Positions 12,701 to 27,700 of a stretch of 64,000 bases of DNA are shown here, piece after piece. The notes beneath the pieces are model-generated. The model worked only from the letters and a program-made list of their open reading frames with translations, was not told where the DNA came from and did not search any database. Positions within the stretch are counted from its first letter, which is position 1. Each line of letters begins with the position of its first letter. The stretch comes from Eopsaltria australis (lineage: Eukaryota; Chordata; Aves; Passeriformes; Petroicidae), in the NCBI GenBank assembly GCA_034509425.1, contig JAVTVJ010000070.1, positions 2,604,001-2,668,000 of the forward strand. Reading direction: 5' to 3'. The translations under genes were made by a program, and so were the position numbers.

Positions 12701-15700
12701 CTGTCGGGAGGATTTTGTTGACTCAGTAAATTCCTCTTCTCCGGTGGAAGGACTAACACAGCTTCTGAAGGCTGTGCAGAACTGGAGGTGGTTATCCCAG
12801 CCACACTTTGTATAAAAGAGAGTGGTTAAAAGAGTTGGATTATTTGACGAAGGTGGAAGCGCAGCGCTGGAGCGAGGAGCTCCCCTCCTGCCTGCAGGTG
12901 CGGTGTTGTGTTCGTGCCGGCAGCCGGCGGGTGGCACCGCCGAGCCGAGGAGGAGGAGGAGGAGGTGCGACTCGGGCATCCTCTAGAAAGGGATCCTCCA
13001 ACATCCCCCTCCCACCCAAGCCAGTTCAGTACGGAATATCGACTTGCACTGTGATGGCACCCTTACAAATAACCTGAAGCTATACAGGATTGTTGATTTT
13101 TCTTGAGGCACTACTAAGTGACTGAACAGGTCCTAGTGCCAGAAGGTTTCTCCAGTGTAGCCTCATAGCTTCCTTTCTTCTTAGCACTTGCATTGTTCTT
13201 CAGTGGGTCTGTAGTTCCATAATAATTTGCACCATTCAGTCTCCAAACCTCATCCTATAAGACATTGCCTGGCAGATACAGCCCTCGGTCTCTTGCCTTG
13301 AAACAACTGAGATGCTAACACTGCTTGTTGTTTGTTCTTGAAGACCAATGGAAATAACACTCCTCCTTATTTTCTGCCACATCTCACATCTTTTGGCTTA
13401 TGTGGTAATCTGCTTTTTAACTTTGTCTTACCTTTCTGCTGTTGTTGCTGCAGTAAACAGCTTTCAGAATTCCGAGGATATGTCTGTCTAGCACAGTACA
13501 ATGGTTGCATAGGTACTGGCTCCTGTACTCAGTGCCCAGGATGCTCTCCCCTTCTTGAGATAACCCAGTTGACCTACTTTTGCAGTTTGGCTGCTTGGTT
13601 CTGACATGCTTTCTCTAGGAAGCCTGTTTTTATTGAAAGATGTTGATTTGACTCCTGTGAGATTAGGAAACCACAATTCCTGTCAGGAGTTGCTAAACTG
13701 GATGAAAACATTTGTGTTGTGCCACTGAAGACACTGAAGCAGGTAAAAGTGTGAGCTTCTGGAAACAAGCAGTGTAACAGTGGTCAAACACTACACTGAA
13801 TTTCACCCATATATTTATTCCAGCGTGGTATAATGTGTCTTTCTGTCAGATGTGCATAATATTCCTAGAGCCCACTGATTTTTCTTGAAAATATAAGCAG
13901 GCAACATATGTGAGGAAATGGTCTCCACTAAGGAATATGTCATAAAGAAAGGTTTGGTTTAGGTGGCTTGTCCCATATCACAGTTATTTTTGTCAGCAAA
14001 ATAAAATCCAGTTGACTAGTTTATCATTCTGCTCTGTAATCATAAAGCCATCCTTTCTCATTCACTGTGTAGTGTTCAATTTCTGCAGGAGTGGGAGGTG
14101 AGAGTACCAAACCCCCTGTTACTGTAGCTCTGACTTACATCAAAACAAGCAGGAGTCCTAAACACCGTGAGAAGGAAAGTGGTATGTGTCCATTTAATGA
14201 GATAGTATGTGACATGTTGAATAGGAGGTGCCACAGTATCTCCCTAGAGGCAGAAAGCAGATGCTTTTTTTGACTTGTCTTGCCTGCCATCCCTCTAGCA
14301 GGGAGTGATACAGGAGCAGTGCAGTGTGTGTGCAGTTACCAAGCCTCTGAATGTTCTGGCCAAGAACAAATTATAGTAAGCGAAGCAGAGAGGGCATTGC
14401 AATTTTCATTACTCATTACGTGGTGAGATTTGCCCTGACTGGCACAGAAACAGCAGAGGCAGCTGCAGTACTTTGTTTCAAAGACGAAAGTTGCTTGCAA
14501 TGCAATGAAAATTTATAGAGAATTTAAATGTGATGAAATGGTGGGGCACTTACTGAACACACATTGCATAATAGTTAGGTCATCTGCTAAGTAGGTTTAA
14601 TCTGAAGTGGACTTTTCAGTGTATTTTGAGTTAAAAACTGAAACTTCTTCTGCTTATGAGTCCTGGTTTTGTCTTTTGTATTACCTGGTACAGAACAGTA
14701 AGATGCAGTTGAAGACCTAATTAAGGTGCTACTCATAAAAAAAGAAAAAAGAATTTTTAAAAAAAATAGAAAATCCACATAAATTTTTGCTTGTAGTTAG
14801 CTAACTGTAATCAGCTCTAATCTCTGGGGGTTTGATTTAGTCAGCTGTATTCGTGTAGCAAAGTACTTTCTATTCTAAGTAATCCAAGTGATTTACAAAA
14901 TGGGCTACTCAGTGTTGTGTTAAGTTGCTTAATACAACAGTAAGAACAGGATCTAAATTTTCTCAGGTTCTGAGGCCTTGCCTTGCTTAGTCTTAGTGTT
15001 TCAGACCAAAAATGACTATGGATATAAGGAGGGGTGAAAATGGAAATACTGTATTTCTTTCAGAATGAAGATCTCAAATAAAATTGAAGCAACACGGGAA
15101 GAAGTCAATTTGGTTATAATTGCCTGTGTAGAATAAACTAAATTGGCCTGTGTAGAATAATAAAGGGATTGGAATAACTTGCATATGAGTGTAAACTGAA
15201 GGTACTGACTGGGCAGTGTCTGGTTGGGAAGCTTCAGGAAGCTGGTTTAGCTTTGTTTATAGAAACCATGTGGGAAGAGTAAAGTGGAGAAATGACTGAA
15301 AGGCAGCTGTTTTCAGGTGACTTGTTTTGGAATGAGAACAAACTATCCTGAATCCCATTGGATCAGGGTTAAGGCCACCAGGTTATATTCAAGCTGTGCT
15401 GTTAACAGATGTTTACTAGAAACGGTTGCACGGAGAAGGGATGCCTTATCCACAGGCAGGAGAATTCAATCTGAGCAGTAAGTGTCAGTAATAATGTTCT
15501 TAGCATTTAAATTCTGAAAATTTGCGTGGAAACGTGTTAACACTGGGCAAGCTCCCCATGTGTGGCATCCTCTTCAAATTCTCATCTTGATGGATAAGCT
15601 TCTGTTTGTTAAAAAACTAAGTAAAGGATGCAAGTAGTTGAAACTTGGTGTTTTGTATGTAATAGGTATTGCCCATGAACACAACCTTGGCATTATTAGC

Positions 15701-18700
15701 ATCATGCTCTAAGCAACTGAGCTAATCCCAGTGGCACCATGGCAACCCAGTCTTGAGACAGAAGATTGAGCTGTTTTTAAGTCTGTTGTTAGAAGGAAAT
15801 GAAGCTATATGAATATATAAAAGCAAATTGTAAACTCACCTGTTGATAGTCAGTAATCTAATGTATGTTTCAAGTAGGAAGCGAGGGAATTGAATGGCAA
15901 AGTAAAGGACAGAACATGAAAACTGCCCAGGAACATAAATATTAAGAGATTTCTTAACTGTGTTAAGAACAAAAGAGAAACTAAAAATAATTTTAGCTTA
16001 GTATGTGATACTAGCAGTTGGGTTTTCAGTAATTTTCTGGTGTGCTTCTGACAGCAAGGAAGATGAAAGGACATAGGAGGAGAATTGTTCTGTTTATAGA
16101 CTGTGGTGTGATTTTGTCCACTCAGTTAGAAATGCAGGTAAACAGTAGCTTAATAGGTAAAATTATTATTTTTTTTTTCATTGGCAGAGCTGTTTTTCAC
16201 ATAGGAGTCCTGAGAGTTTATTGATAAATATCGCTGATGTGATAAAATACCCGTCTTCCATCATTTCCTTTCCAGACTGAAGAACTTTGGCATTCCTTAC
16301 ATGCAAGCTGTTTTATGGCTTTGCTTGTCCTTTTTAGCCTTCTCTGGATCTCCAGGACCCAGGATGCTGGAACAGGGATTGTTTTTGTTCTTAATTCAGG
16401 TGACTTGGTTTACTGTGTGTTCTGTTTAGCCTAACTCAGGGAAGAAGGAAAATGTTGGAGACTAGAAGGAGTTGTGAGAGACTACTTCGGTTATAATTCT
16501 TGAGGGAGAAAACACCCAAGAACCTTATCCTAAATTAATTGTGTAATTGAAATATCATAGCAAAGAGCTTTGGCAGGCTCGGCAGACCAGGACATGAAGA
16601 GAAACAAGCGGAGATTAGAAATCAGGGATACCTTTTTAACAGTGGCATAAATTATTGAGGCAGAAAATTAAAAAGTGGTGTTTCTGTCATGGGGGAAAAA
16701 ATACCAGGATTTACTGTTTTACAAAGTTACATTCCACTATAGCAATTACTCAAAGTAAGATTTAAGGTAGTGACATCTTGTAATGTGTTCTGCAAAGGTC
16801 AGACAGGGAATGACAGGGCTGATGTTTGGTAGCTAAACCTGATCTCACTTCTGAAAGATGCAGGTGTGTTCCCAAGGGCTGTCTGTTTTTCTAAGGCCTG
16901 AATTCTCAGAAAGAATGAGCACTTACGTTCTTAATTATATTTAAATTCAGATGCACTTAAATCTCTGGTCCCAGAGGAAGAGAGGAAAGCTGTGAAGCGA
17001 TTGGTCCCACAGCACATAGTGAGAGTGAAACAGGTGTGCGTGTGCAGGAGATGAAAAGGAAGTGTGTCAGGAGAATTAATAAAAAGAGTTGTCATATTTC
17101 TGCCAGGGATAATGAAGGGAAATCTGTCTTTGTGGTTAGCAAGTTTGTCACTTTCAGGATCCACTGGCTTATCATGCCAGGGGGGTAGTCTGGCTTTCCC
17201 AGGTTGTGCCAGCTGCCTGCTGAGTCTTGTGCTTGCTGAGCATGACTGCCCTGTAAAGTTAGACTCCTGAGTACCTGCAGGGCATGTGCAGCTCTTTGGA
17301 GGTGCTCTTGGTGGTGTATCCTGTGCTGGGATAAAGACTCTCATGGGTCTTTCTCTTCCGTGTTTCCTGGGAGGCTATCAACCAGGCAGATTGGATCTTT
17401 TGTCTCTACCCCCATCCTGGTTTCCAGGACCTGTCCCGTGAGTGCCTGCAGAGCAGTCCTCTGCAGCACCCAAGTGTATCAGCTCTCTCCCCTTTCCAGT
17501 GACTCACTGTAGCTCTCTTGGGATCTTTGCCCTCAGGGAGCAGGCAGAATATTCTCATTTTAATTTTAGACATTCTTCTCTAAGATGGGAATATTCATAA
17601 GTCAAGTACATAAGGAGCACAGTATAGTGCATTTGAAATCATGTTGCAAATCCTTTGGTCTCCAAGCAGAGGCATGAGGGAGTCATTTTTAGGGTGTCTG
17701 CGTAACTCAAGCCTGGTATCCTCAAGACAGGCTTTTAATTTCTCTTCTTCACCAAGTTTCCATATTGTGCTTGAGAAACACTGTTGAAAGTTAACACAAA
17801 TGCTCTAAAAAGCAGCGCTCTCTTCACTTGCATTTAAATAATAATACAAAGTTAAGCCAGATTTTTTGATTGTGTAACACCCTCACTCCCAGCTTTCCAT
17901 ACTGATATTTCCTAATATCCTCTCCGCCTGTTGAGACATCTCCGTTGCAACTTGTTGGGTCACGCCTGGGATCAGTAGAATGTGTAAACTGAGTTGCTCT
18001 TTTCTGTGGCTTCTGAGGATCTGCATGATGAAGTGATGACAGTCAGCACCACATCAGATGCTGATGTCGTCTCCAGACACGAAAACAGGGCATGTGTCCT
18101 CTATCTTTAGAATCTTTGTGATTTTCATCTCTATTTTCAACCTATGACCTTTTAAACACCTATCAGTAGACGAGACAGTGCAGTGCTTGATTTGAGGAGA
18201 CATTGTCCTGGTTGACTTACGTGGCATAGCCTTCCCAGGCAAGCTGTGGTGTGTTCATGCAGAAAAATAAATGAAGAAAACCAGCATGTGTAGTGTTAAC
18301 AGTTTTCTAAAATGTTTGTATTTTCTCTTGTGATGCCTAAGTATTCCTTCCCTCAGCCCTGCTTTGTTGACAGGCTGATTTTCCTCACTCTGTATTGTTC
18401 TTGAGTACCTGCTGTAGTGGATAGTCAGAAATTTTATAGTGATACTTTTGTGAAAGATGTGTTTAGATGCTGGCATGTTCCTGAACAGGGTTCATAAGTA
18501 GTGCTGTCAGACCACAAAGAAGCTAAAGCCATTTCTTGGGGATGAAGAACTAAATAAAGAGGGAATTTACGTTTCTTCAATATTTGCAATCTTTTGTGTG
18601 GAAGCTGCAGTATATGATTATTGCATGAATATCAGTAGTCAAAATTTCATTGAAGTGCGCTTAAAAATACCTAATAGCAGAGGGAGTTACTAGCCTTTTT

Positions 18701-21700
18701 ATCAGTTCTTTGAAATGGTTGTCATTTTTTGTTGAGGCTCTGTATTTTCTGGTGATCTCTTTATTCCTTTGAAAGAATTGCTTGGAAAATAATTACTGGA
18801 CAATCAGTTTTTATTGAGAATGGGGAAAAGTTGTTCAAAGCATGGGTATTTCAGAATCATGTGTCTAGATTTGTACTGATCAGGGAATTGCTATTTTCCT
18901 ATGTCAGGAGAAGTCTCACTAATGAAGGAGCACAAGTGTGGTTGTGATGGATGACAGCTGCCCTTTTGTTTCAAGTGACTTCAGCAGTAGTGAAGGAGAA
19001 AGCCAACTGATATGATTCAGTAGGGTAAAAATATGCAGAAGTAAAGGTGAGGGCTTGTCAGGAGACTGTGGGGAAAGTAGGAAGCAGAAAAGAAAAAACA
19101 GATACTTGAGTTGGTGAGAAAGTGAAGGGATTTTTTTACTTCTCTTTTGATATGGTAGCAGTCACTACACTATCCAGGTCTGAGTAGGGAGTGCTTCTGT
19201 CTGACTTGATGGTTTTCTTCAGGAGGATAGGTCTGATCAGATGGCCAAAAAACCTTTTTATGTGCCCCCTAACAGCTGCAGCTGGCTAAAGGAGGGAATG
19301 GGGCTCAAGTAATGTCTTTCTGAGAGGCTGCTGCAGCTGAAACGTCAAAGTGGGTGGAAAGTGTCCCAAACCAGGAATCTGGCCCCTGTGGTGGTGGGGT
19401 TCACCCACGCTTGACAGGAGCTGAAAGAAAGACTTTTTATTTAAAACCAGTAATTTTAATGTGAATGCTGTTCAGTTCATCACTTTGAGAGTCATGAGAA
19501 GAACCAGAAAGATGCTTTAAATCACAATTACATCATCCTATGCACAACTTGGCACATAGCAGAATTGCTGAAAGTTATTAAAATGTCAGGGTAGAAAGTA
19601 GGAATGGAAAAAATTGTTCAGATAAACTGATTTGCCTTCCCCCTCTGTCATCCCAAGTAGGTCTTTTATATTCTTGAGATCTCTGTTTAGATCACCTAGG
19701 TGATACTTACTGTAGTCCATTTCTGTCACCATGATTGGTATCAGGCCTCATTCACTGATAAGGAAACTACCCCAGGAAGCTTTGTTTGCCTGATTTCTTA
19801 ACAGTACCCTGATTAGGTTACTCTGAGTGATAACTGTTCTGCCCTGAATTTATTGCGTTTCAGATCCTTTTAGGCTACGTGTAGGTTTTTACTCCTTTTT
19901 CTTGGTACTTGACTAGACTGTAGCAATACAGTTTTATTGCTTCTAACAAATCTATAATAGAGATGTAGGACTGGAATATCCTGAAACACCAGTGACATAC
20001 TGAGCAGCGTGGAAAAATGGTTAGTGTGTGTTGTGGAAAAATTACTAGTATCATACAAGTTTAAGGAAACCCTCTTTGCTGTCACCAGCACAGGTTAATG
20101 GTATTTTCCTGTCTTAAACTCTGTGTTTGATTTTTACTTCCTCCATCTCAAAAAGGATGTAGTAGGAGAAGAAAAGCTAACAAGAAGGCCAGCCTGTCTG
20201 ATCAGAGAAATAGGAGAGTCCAAAGTATCACAGTATTAGTCAGTTGGAAAAAGTGAAGTAACTAAGAAAAGATGCTGTGAATCTGTGACATCATGGATGG
20301 TATGCAAAAAGTGAATAATGACTATTTATTTGTTCACCCTTAAAGTAGCATTAATTTGTATGTTTAGTGAAATAAGGTATGAAGTACAAAAAGGGAAGCA
20401 CTGCTTTATGAGCTTGTCATGTTAGTGTGGGGTTCATTGAACTGGTGTGGAGGTCTTGAAAGAACAGGGCAGTTTAGTGAATATTGTTACTCTGGGAAAG
20501 CTGTGATTTCCAGAAGCCAAGGTGCTAATCTGGGGAAAGAACATGCAGCCTAAGTCTTTGATAAGACAGAAATTAATGAGTAAAATGGACTGTTGCACCA
20601 AGTCTGCCATTGCCTCTGTCCTCTCAGGCTGCTGAGTTTGTTTGCCCAGTGTGGAAAGTGGTCAGTCCTTTGTGCCCTTATTTACTTCAGCACTCCTGCT
20701 GGCACTACCAGACAAGAGGCTGACTGGTGGCTCGAGACCTGCCCGGCGGGTTCAGCTGTCACTGCCAGCACTGAGTCACCTCGCACTGATTTGGGCTGGC
20801 AGCAGGTTGGTCTGCAGCATCAGTGGTGTGATGCTTTAGTCCTGCAGTGGTCCGTCCTCCGTGTGGGCAGCCCAGGAGACTCCTGATACTCCTTGACCTA
20901 TTCTATCTACTTATAGAGCTATTTACACAGTTGCAGAGGTGTAATTCTCCTATCATGCGTCAAGGTCTTTTGGGTGATAAACTGATTGACTTCTTTATCG
21001 TACTCCTTCAATAGTTGCTTTCCAAATCACTCTTAGGTAACTCTTTTTTATAAGGTTTTCTTTAACTCTGCTAAACGAAATGTCAGGAGTCTGCTAGGAA
21101 ACTGAGATACAAATGTATCATTAAGGGCAGAAAAATTCCTGTTCTAGACCTGACTGTTTTCAGTAAGCCTGTATTTTCTTGCCTGTTCTCACTTGGCATT
21201 CTTACTCTCACTGCTTATTATTTTACTATTTTTACATAATTCTTATTTTACAAGTTTCACAAAACCACAGAAAGGTTCAGTCCACCCACTCTGCTCTTTG
21301 CCTAAAAATGCAGTGTGATCAAATTTGCATTAACACCTAGTCACTTCTTATGGGTGTGCAATCCCATCTCCAGTGTACGTGCAGTGCAGGAAAATTTGGG
21401 AGGCAGAACCGTGAGTCATTTCACCACTGAGCAAATGTTCAAGCTCAAAAAGTAGCCAAAGGCAGTTGTTTTAAAGCCTGTGGAGCTCTCCATGTAGTTC
21501 TGACTAAAAGAAATGTGATTCTTGAGGCTTCCATCATGCCTGTGTTTGCTCTGAGTGCCTTTGGGACTATACTGCAGCTACCTGCTTTCAGATCATGTCA
21601 GAAAATGTTTGGCTTCCTGGAGGAGAAGATAAGGGAAACTAGAGAGACAGAATATTATGGTACATTGCTTTGCCAGGCTTTCCACCCACATGCTGTAAAC

Positions 21701-24700
21701 CGTTCATGTAGAGCACAGTTTGTGACCTCAGCCTCACTATGTGGGCTTAGCAGTACCTGTCAGGTTTAATGAATTCATTGCAATTATTTCTTCTGAAGGT
21801 CTGAAATTCTTAGTTTATGATTTTAAATCTTTATATGAACAATTAAAAACATCGACTAGGTAAGACTTCACACTATTCAAATAATTAGGATGTGATTTTG
21901 AATGGACAGTGTTCTCAACCCTGTCCTGTTGTTGCTGGGATAGAAAAAAAAAAAAAAGTGGGGTGTGCAGAGGGTATAGGAAAAAAGTATCCAAACACAA
22001 AATGTCAGATTTTGGTTTCAGGAGACAAGTAAATTCACAAACTGTGACCGCTTCTTTTAGCCTGTAGCTAAACAGACTATACAACACACATTCTTGCACA
22101 GAGGTGTGAAAGAAAAGTGTCTAATTATTCAACTTACTTAGGATCTATTAACACTTATTGACAAATAAAGGAAGGTATTTTGTTTAATCTAAACCCACCT
22201 TGTCTTTTGAACTGCTTCTCTTTTTCTTGTCTTGAGGTTAGGGGTTTTCAACTATGTGTGCATATTTAGTTCACTCTTCCGTATTGCACTACACTTGTGT
22301 TTAGGGCCCTACTAAACAAACAGACTAACAGTCCTGTCAGCCAAGAACTAAAGCATGTGAACACAGTATTTCAGGTGATAACATTTCCCTGGATAGTATT
22401 TTTTAATCTCCAAACTTAGCAGTCAGTGCAATTAGTAGGACCTGGAAAATACTATATAGTTCACAAGGGGAGAGAGAGGTGTCCTGCCTCTCAGGAAGGA
22501 AGCTGCAGGGTAGAAAGTTATCTGTGTTGCTGTTTTGTGGTGTTCTCGTGCCACAGTGGCATAGTGGTTGCTGTCGTGGTCAGCTCTCCATTTTCAAAGA
22601 CAAAGCTTTGGAACAAAACATGTTTAGCTAAATAGCAAATACTATAAGCTCTTCAGAGAAACTGCTTTTATTGCATATTGTTATTTCTCCCATCTACACC
22701 CAGACTTAAACTCATTCCCATTCAGCAGGTACAAAATCTCCTTCTCTCTCTCTACATCTCTCTGGCCTACTTTATTTTTATTCCCACTTCTCCAAGGTCT
22801 TACTGGTGCATGTCTAGTTAGTATGAGATTATTGCTCTTAACTGTTTCCTACCTTGTGTGCTGTTTCAGAGATAAGTAAGGGTAAAATATTGGAAAACTT
22901 GTCTACTTTCTCCAGCTAGACCAAATAATTTACTAAAAGGTGAAGTCTACCTTTCTTGTCTTTCTCCAGGGAAAGGCCACAAAAAGTTCAGGTAGTGTGC
23001 CTACATGGGTGTGATATGTAGTTGTAATTATAGTTACCCTGGGCTAATTGAAGTGGTATCGCCTGGTAGCACCAAACAGTGTGAACTCAGTAGTTTGCAG
23101 AGTTTCTTCAGGCAGGATTGTGCCATATTGGCAGTTGTGTGTAGATAATGGATAAAGAAAACATCCAGTATTTGTCTGGCTTTTTGTGTGTCATGTTGTC
23201 ACTGTGTTTCTGAGAGTTTAATACTGTGCCCTGCTAATGCTGCCATCACCTAATTCTGCACACACTGCTTTCACTTTGATCAGCGGAAGGTGGTGTGACA
23301 ATGGTGAAAATACAAATGGTCAGAAAAACGCAGGAAGAAAGCTGATTTTAAAAGTTTCGCTGTGGCTGTCTAGTCTCAGAGGTGAAGTATCTGAGATCAT
23401 TGAGTGATGCTGTGTTTCAAAATGCTATCAGGGAAAAGCCAGCATCATCCTGATCTTCCTCTTCCTCCTGCTGTCCTTCATGCCTTGTATTCTATGTGCA
23501 TGTACTTAAATTGTGCATATTTGGTTTCTACACGCTTTTTGCATCTGTTGCCTTATCTGCAGTGTCCCTAACCAATGCACTTCTCATGACTGCATCCCTG
23601 GCAGGTGGTGGGTGGGGCGTGCCAGCAGTAACACCTGGATACATGTTCAGGGCTCTTGTGAATCTCCTCTGATTGAGGGAGCAGCACACTGAGGCAGCCT
23701 CACAGCATTAATCCTGCTGTGGACATGGGCCAGCAGAAGGGTCAGGCACAGCACTCTGGGCCGCACCTTGTTTCTTGTGTACATTACAGTGGGGCCAGCA
23801 AGTCCTCGCCCTTCCTTTTGCTATCTGCCTCTTGCGCTCTGGAAACAGCAAAGGTTGCAGCAAAGCCTGAATGCAAGTCAGAAGCCCTGCACTGCCTTTT
23901 CCAGTCCTTTCTTCCTCAGTCTTCCAGAGGTGCCGGCTTGGACCACAGGAAGAGTCCTCCCAGGAGGACAGCGTCTCCCTGTTTCTGGTCCTGGCTGCTG
24001 GTTTTGCTGGGCCCAGCCTTGCCTTGTGTTCTCTCCTCTCCCCACCTCGTCCAGGCTGCAGCACCCTGCCGGAGGCAGCAGGACCTTTCTAAGGGCTTGG
24101 GGGCAGTCAGGCTAGGAGAGCCATGAATTGCCTCCTGGCACCCCATCCCCACTCCTGGAGCTGGGGCTGCATGCTGCCCTCGCCTCCCCCAGGTATGCGG
24201 GTCTGGGTTTGGAGGGGAGCCCCATGGGGCTGGGGCTGGGTGGGCAGCTGCCTTCTCCCTGAGCCTTGGCTCTGCTCACCCATTGCTGTCATAAGAATTG
24301 GAAATCTCTACCCTGCTCAACTGCTGACAGCTCATGAGTGCCTTCTGGGTCCTGCAAGGATTTCTGCAGTTGCAGTGAGTTCTGTGTATTGCAGTTGATA
24401 GAAAAGGTCTTCTGCACAAGCTTTCTGCTTTCTCATGCTTGACTGTTTTGCAGGACTCTTGGCACACTTTTACCTTCAGAGATCAAAGTGGTGTTTGAAG
24501 ATAATGTACTTGTGGTGGTGATTAACCCGTATTTGTTGTGATCGTACCAAGGCAGTAGCAGTGTTTATATTCACCTGATGGTACAAAGTACTTGTATCCA
24601 GCAGCTGAATTGGGTAGGAATCAGAGAAGAAAGGGAAATGGGAGAAGTTGTGTATTGACATGGTATCATATATACATTACTCTTGCAGAGTTCCTGAATG

Positions 24701-27700
24701 ATTACTAAACCTGCTGTACGTGATGAAGTTTTCTTGCCTTACAATGCAATTTTAAGGCCTAATAGGCATTTTTAATGTGTCCTCTTGTTCTTCTTCACAG
24801 CTGCAATTTGCACATACTATAGACCTCTTCCAAAACATGCTGAAAGGTAAACATCCTGACAGACAATTACTTGAATTTTTTTTTTGCTCTTTAGATGACA
24901 ATCAAAACAAAACCAATGAAAAGAAAGAGAAGAAAATGGTTTCTCAGAAACCCCACGGTACCATAGAATATACTGTAAGTACTGGTGTGTGGTGTGTTCA
25001 TGCCTGCTTTTTGAAAGGGGAGTTGTTGAGGTTTAGAGGGAGGCAGTGGCACAGAACTGTAAGCACTAATTCCTTCTCAGTTGGCACCTATTCTAGTAGG
25101 GATTGCTCCTATTGATACCACTCAAATACCACCATATGTGGAGAGCTGGGGTTACATGCTGAATCTCTGTTCAACCCAGGTTGTCTACCTCTTGCAGCTA
25201 CCAGTTCCATTTTTACTTCTGCATTATAGTTCTCTAGTAGAGGTTTTGTTGTTCTGAAAAATACTCTCATTCTGCGGTTCTGCTTAGTTCATCAAGCAGC
25301 TAACCTGTGCTTGATAAGGTCTGTTTCTCTAAGCTGAAGCAGGGCAGCAGTGTGCTAACTCTGCCCAAAATGTTTGTGTGAGCCCTCAGGTCCCTGAGTG
25401 CATTCCACTCATTACCATACAGAGCCTCTGGGGAAGGTGGTGTCCCAGCTGGGAACTGCACAAATGCCTGACCTGCTGTGGCTGCTGGGGGTGAACTTTG
25501 CAGTGTGTGACCTTCTCCCCCTTGTCAGACCAGTTCTAAATACACTGGTGCTGCTTTAAAGTTTTAAGAGAAAAAGAGAGGGACATCTGTAACACCTCTA
25601 CATTTTATCTACTGTATAGTGTGACAGAATATTTCTGTCTTTTATTTTGATACTGATTTATCACTTAAGCTATTAAATAGATGGGGTGTTGAGGTCATCA
25701 AGTTTATCCCTGAAAACAGTGTGTTAGATGGGTTTAGTTCATGTGTGGTGCTGTGTTCAGTATGGTATCTTAGTCATCAACTCTTTCTTCAGGCTGGAAA
25801 TCAGGACACCATAAACAGCATAGCATTAAAGTTCAACATCACTCCGAACAAGCTTGTGGAGCTCAATAAGCTTTTTACACAGACAATTGTGCCAGGCCAG
25901 GTAAATCTTCTATTTATTTGGGGTTTTTTTTAATACCTGAAACATGATTATTTGCTGTGTATTTAAAAGCTTTTTACTACTTATATGTATCTTTCAGGTA
26001 CTTGGATACAAGGATAATGGACAGTAATTTAAAGCCCTCCCTCAAAGAGAAAGTAGATGATTTCCTGGAATTGGTATAGGGGGGAAGCTTTGTAATTGCA
26101 ATGTCTGACTTATTTATGTACTGTCACTAAAGCCTAAAGATGACTCTGAAGCTCAAGAAGATAATATAGCTGTTGCAAGGCAGTTGGATTCTTGGGAAGT
26201 CTGGATAAATGCAATCTATAATGCATTAAAGAATTAGAGAGTTAGAGACAGAAATTGAAATGGCTTTGTGCCATGATGTTGAATATGAGTCAGTCTCCTG
26301 TAAGACGAGAAATAAATGGAGAGAGACTTTTTAGGAGAGTCCGAGACTGGAAATACAAGTGTGGAGATAACACCTAGTTCATGGAGAGCAGATCTCTACT
26401 TCTGCTTCACTGCCATGAGGAGCTTGAAGTGTCTTAATTTGCAGATAGAGAAAGTGAGGCACAGAGATATGGTGTGACTTGCCTAAGAATATCCAGCAGA
26501 CAAAAGCTGGAATAAGGAAATTAGTTTCATTTTTCTGAATGTTTTTAAGGCTTACTTTGGAGATACGAGTGATCAGTATTGTGTTACCTTTCTAATAGAA
26601 TACAGTGAAAACCTTTTAAAGCTTGTGCCTCACTGTTTTGAAATGTTTGTATTTAGATTCTCTTTGTGCCAGAAACAAGTGCTGGGAGGCTGTCTTCTAG
26701 TCCTGGTGCTCCTGTTTCTCCTTCATCATCAGATGCTGAATATGATAAACTCCCTGTAAGTCAAGCATGGTTCGCTGGTCTTGAACTCTCAAAATGTTTT
26801 CTGATTCTGAAGCTGAGACTCAAGGCTATGTAAATAGCATTTTTTTGAGTTTACAGGCATTGTGTGTAGTGTGTTGTGTAAAATTAGTTTGCTGTACTAC
26901 AAAATTTACCATGTCTTACAAATACTCCAAATTAAAGTAATTTTGAGTGTGGAAACCCATTACAAGTTCAGCTGGGCCCCGAATCTATCAAGACTACTGA
27001 GAATAGTGTAGTGCATAATCTTTAAAGAATAGAAAGCTAAATGCAAAAAATTATTTAGTGTTTTCTACTGGAGATTATTGTGCTGCTCTGCAGTCCAGAG
27101 CCTTGATCCTGCACTGGTGTCCTTGAACAGGGAGGCTGTTAGTTTAGTCTGGGCAGTCAGTTTCTTTCTGGTTAAACAAATTGTGATGGTGCCTGTATAC
27201 AGACTTACCTTTAGACTAACTGCTGGATTTAATCTTTGTGAAAGGCCTTGGTATAGTTGATCTTCCATTGTCTTTAGAAGGGTGATTGACCATGATGATT
27301 TTTAGATAGTACCTTTAGGCAGTTGAGCTGCCTTTAACATCTTTAACATCTGCTGAGGTTAAAGTAACTAGTCATTTCAAATACATCAGTTATCAAAAGT
27401 AGAGAGAAGCTGGGAGTGAATAACTGACTTTAACCTTACCTCTATGTCACCTGCATGTGGAATCACACCAGTGCTCTCTGAGCAGAGGTCTCCAGTGCAG
27501 ATGATGTGTCAGGGTAGGCCCTCTCCCTAATGAGAGTGTATAATTGAATTTTGGTGAGCTGACTTGCCTTGATGTTTTTTGATTTCTTACCTGTTATTTG
27601 TATGGAGTTTCTTGTAAGGTAGAAGGGGTTTTTTTTCAATACAGGATACTGTGGGAAGTGTACATATATACCTACATACATGACCATTGCTTTTCTTCCT

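Larger units (their letters stand above)
9755..24894 (+). other. NCOA7 intron, 15.1 kb
   Basis: This intron lies between the N-terminal exon and the exon before LysM. It holds a CR1 tail (12158-12233), a TATA plus GC-rich block (12811-12985), a CT microsatellite (12052-12065) and a GC-rich patch (about 23590-24290). The rest is AT-rich sequence with no exon, RNA gene or repeat that I can recognise. Confidence 0.8.

Noticed and set aside
23708..24398. Several 60-135 residue ORFs as a new gene
   Set aside because: They overlap on both strands in GC-rich sequence, have no shared family, and no convincing start or splice structure.
25988..26030. Possible extra NCOA7 exon after TATCTTTCAG
   Set aside because: The following codons (about YLDTRIMDSN) do not continue LysM, whereas the exon at 26657 gives ILFVPE in the expected phase.
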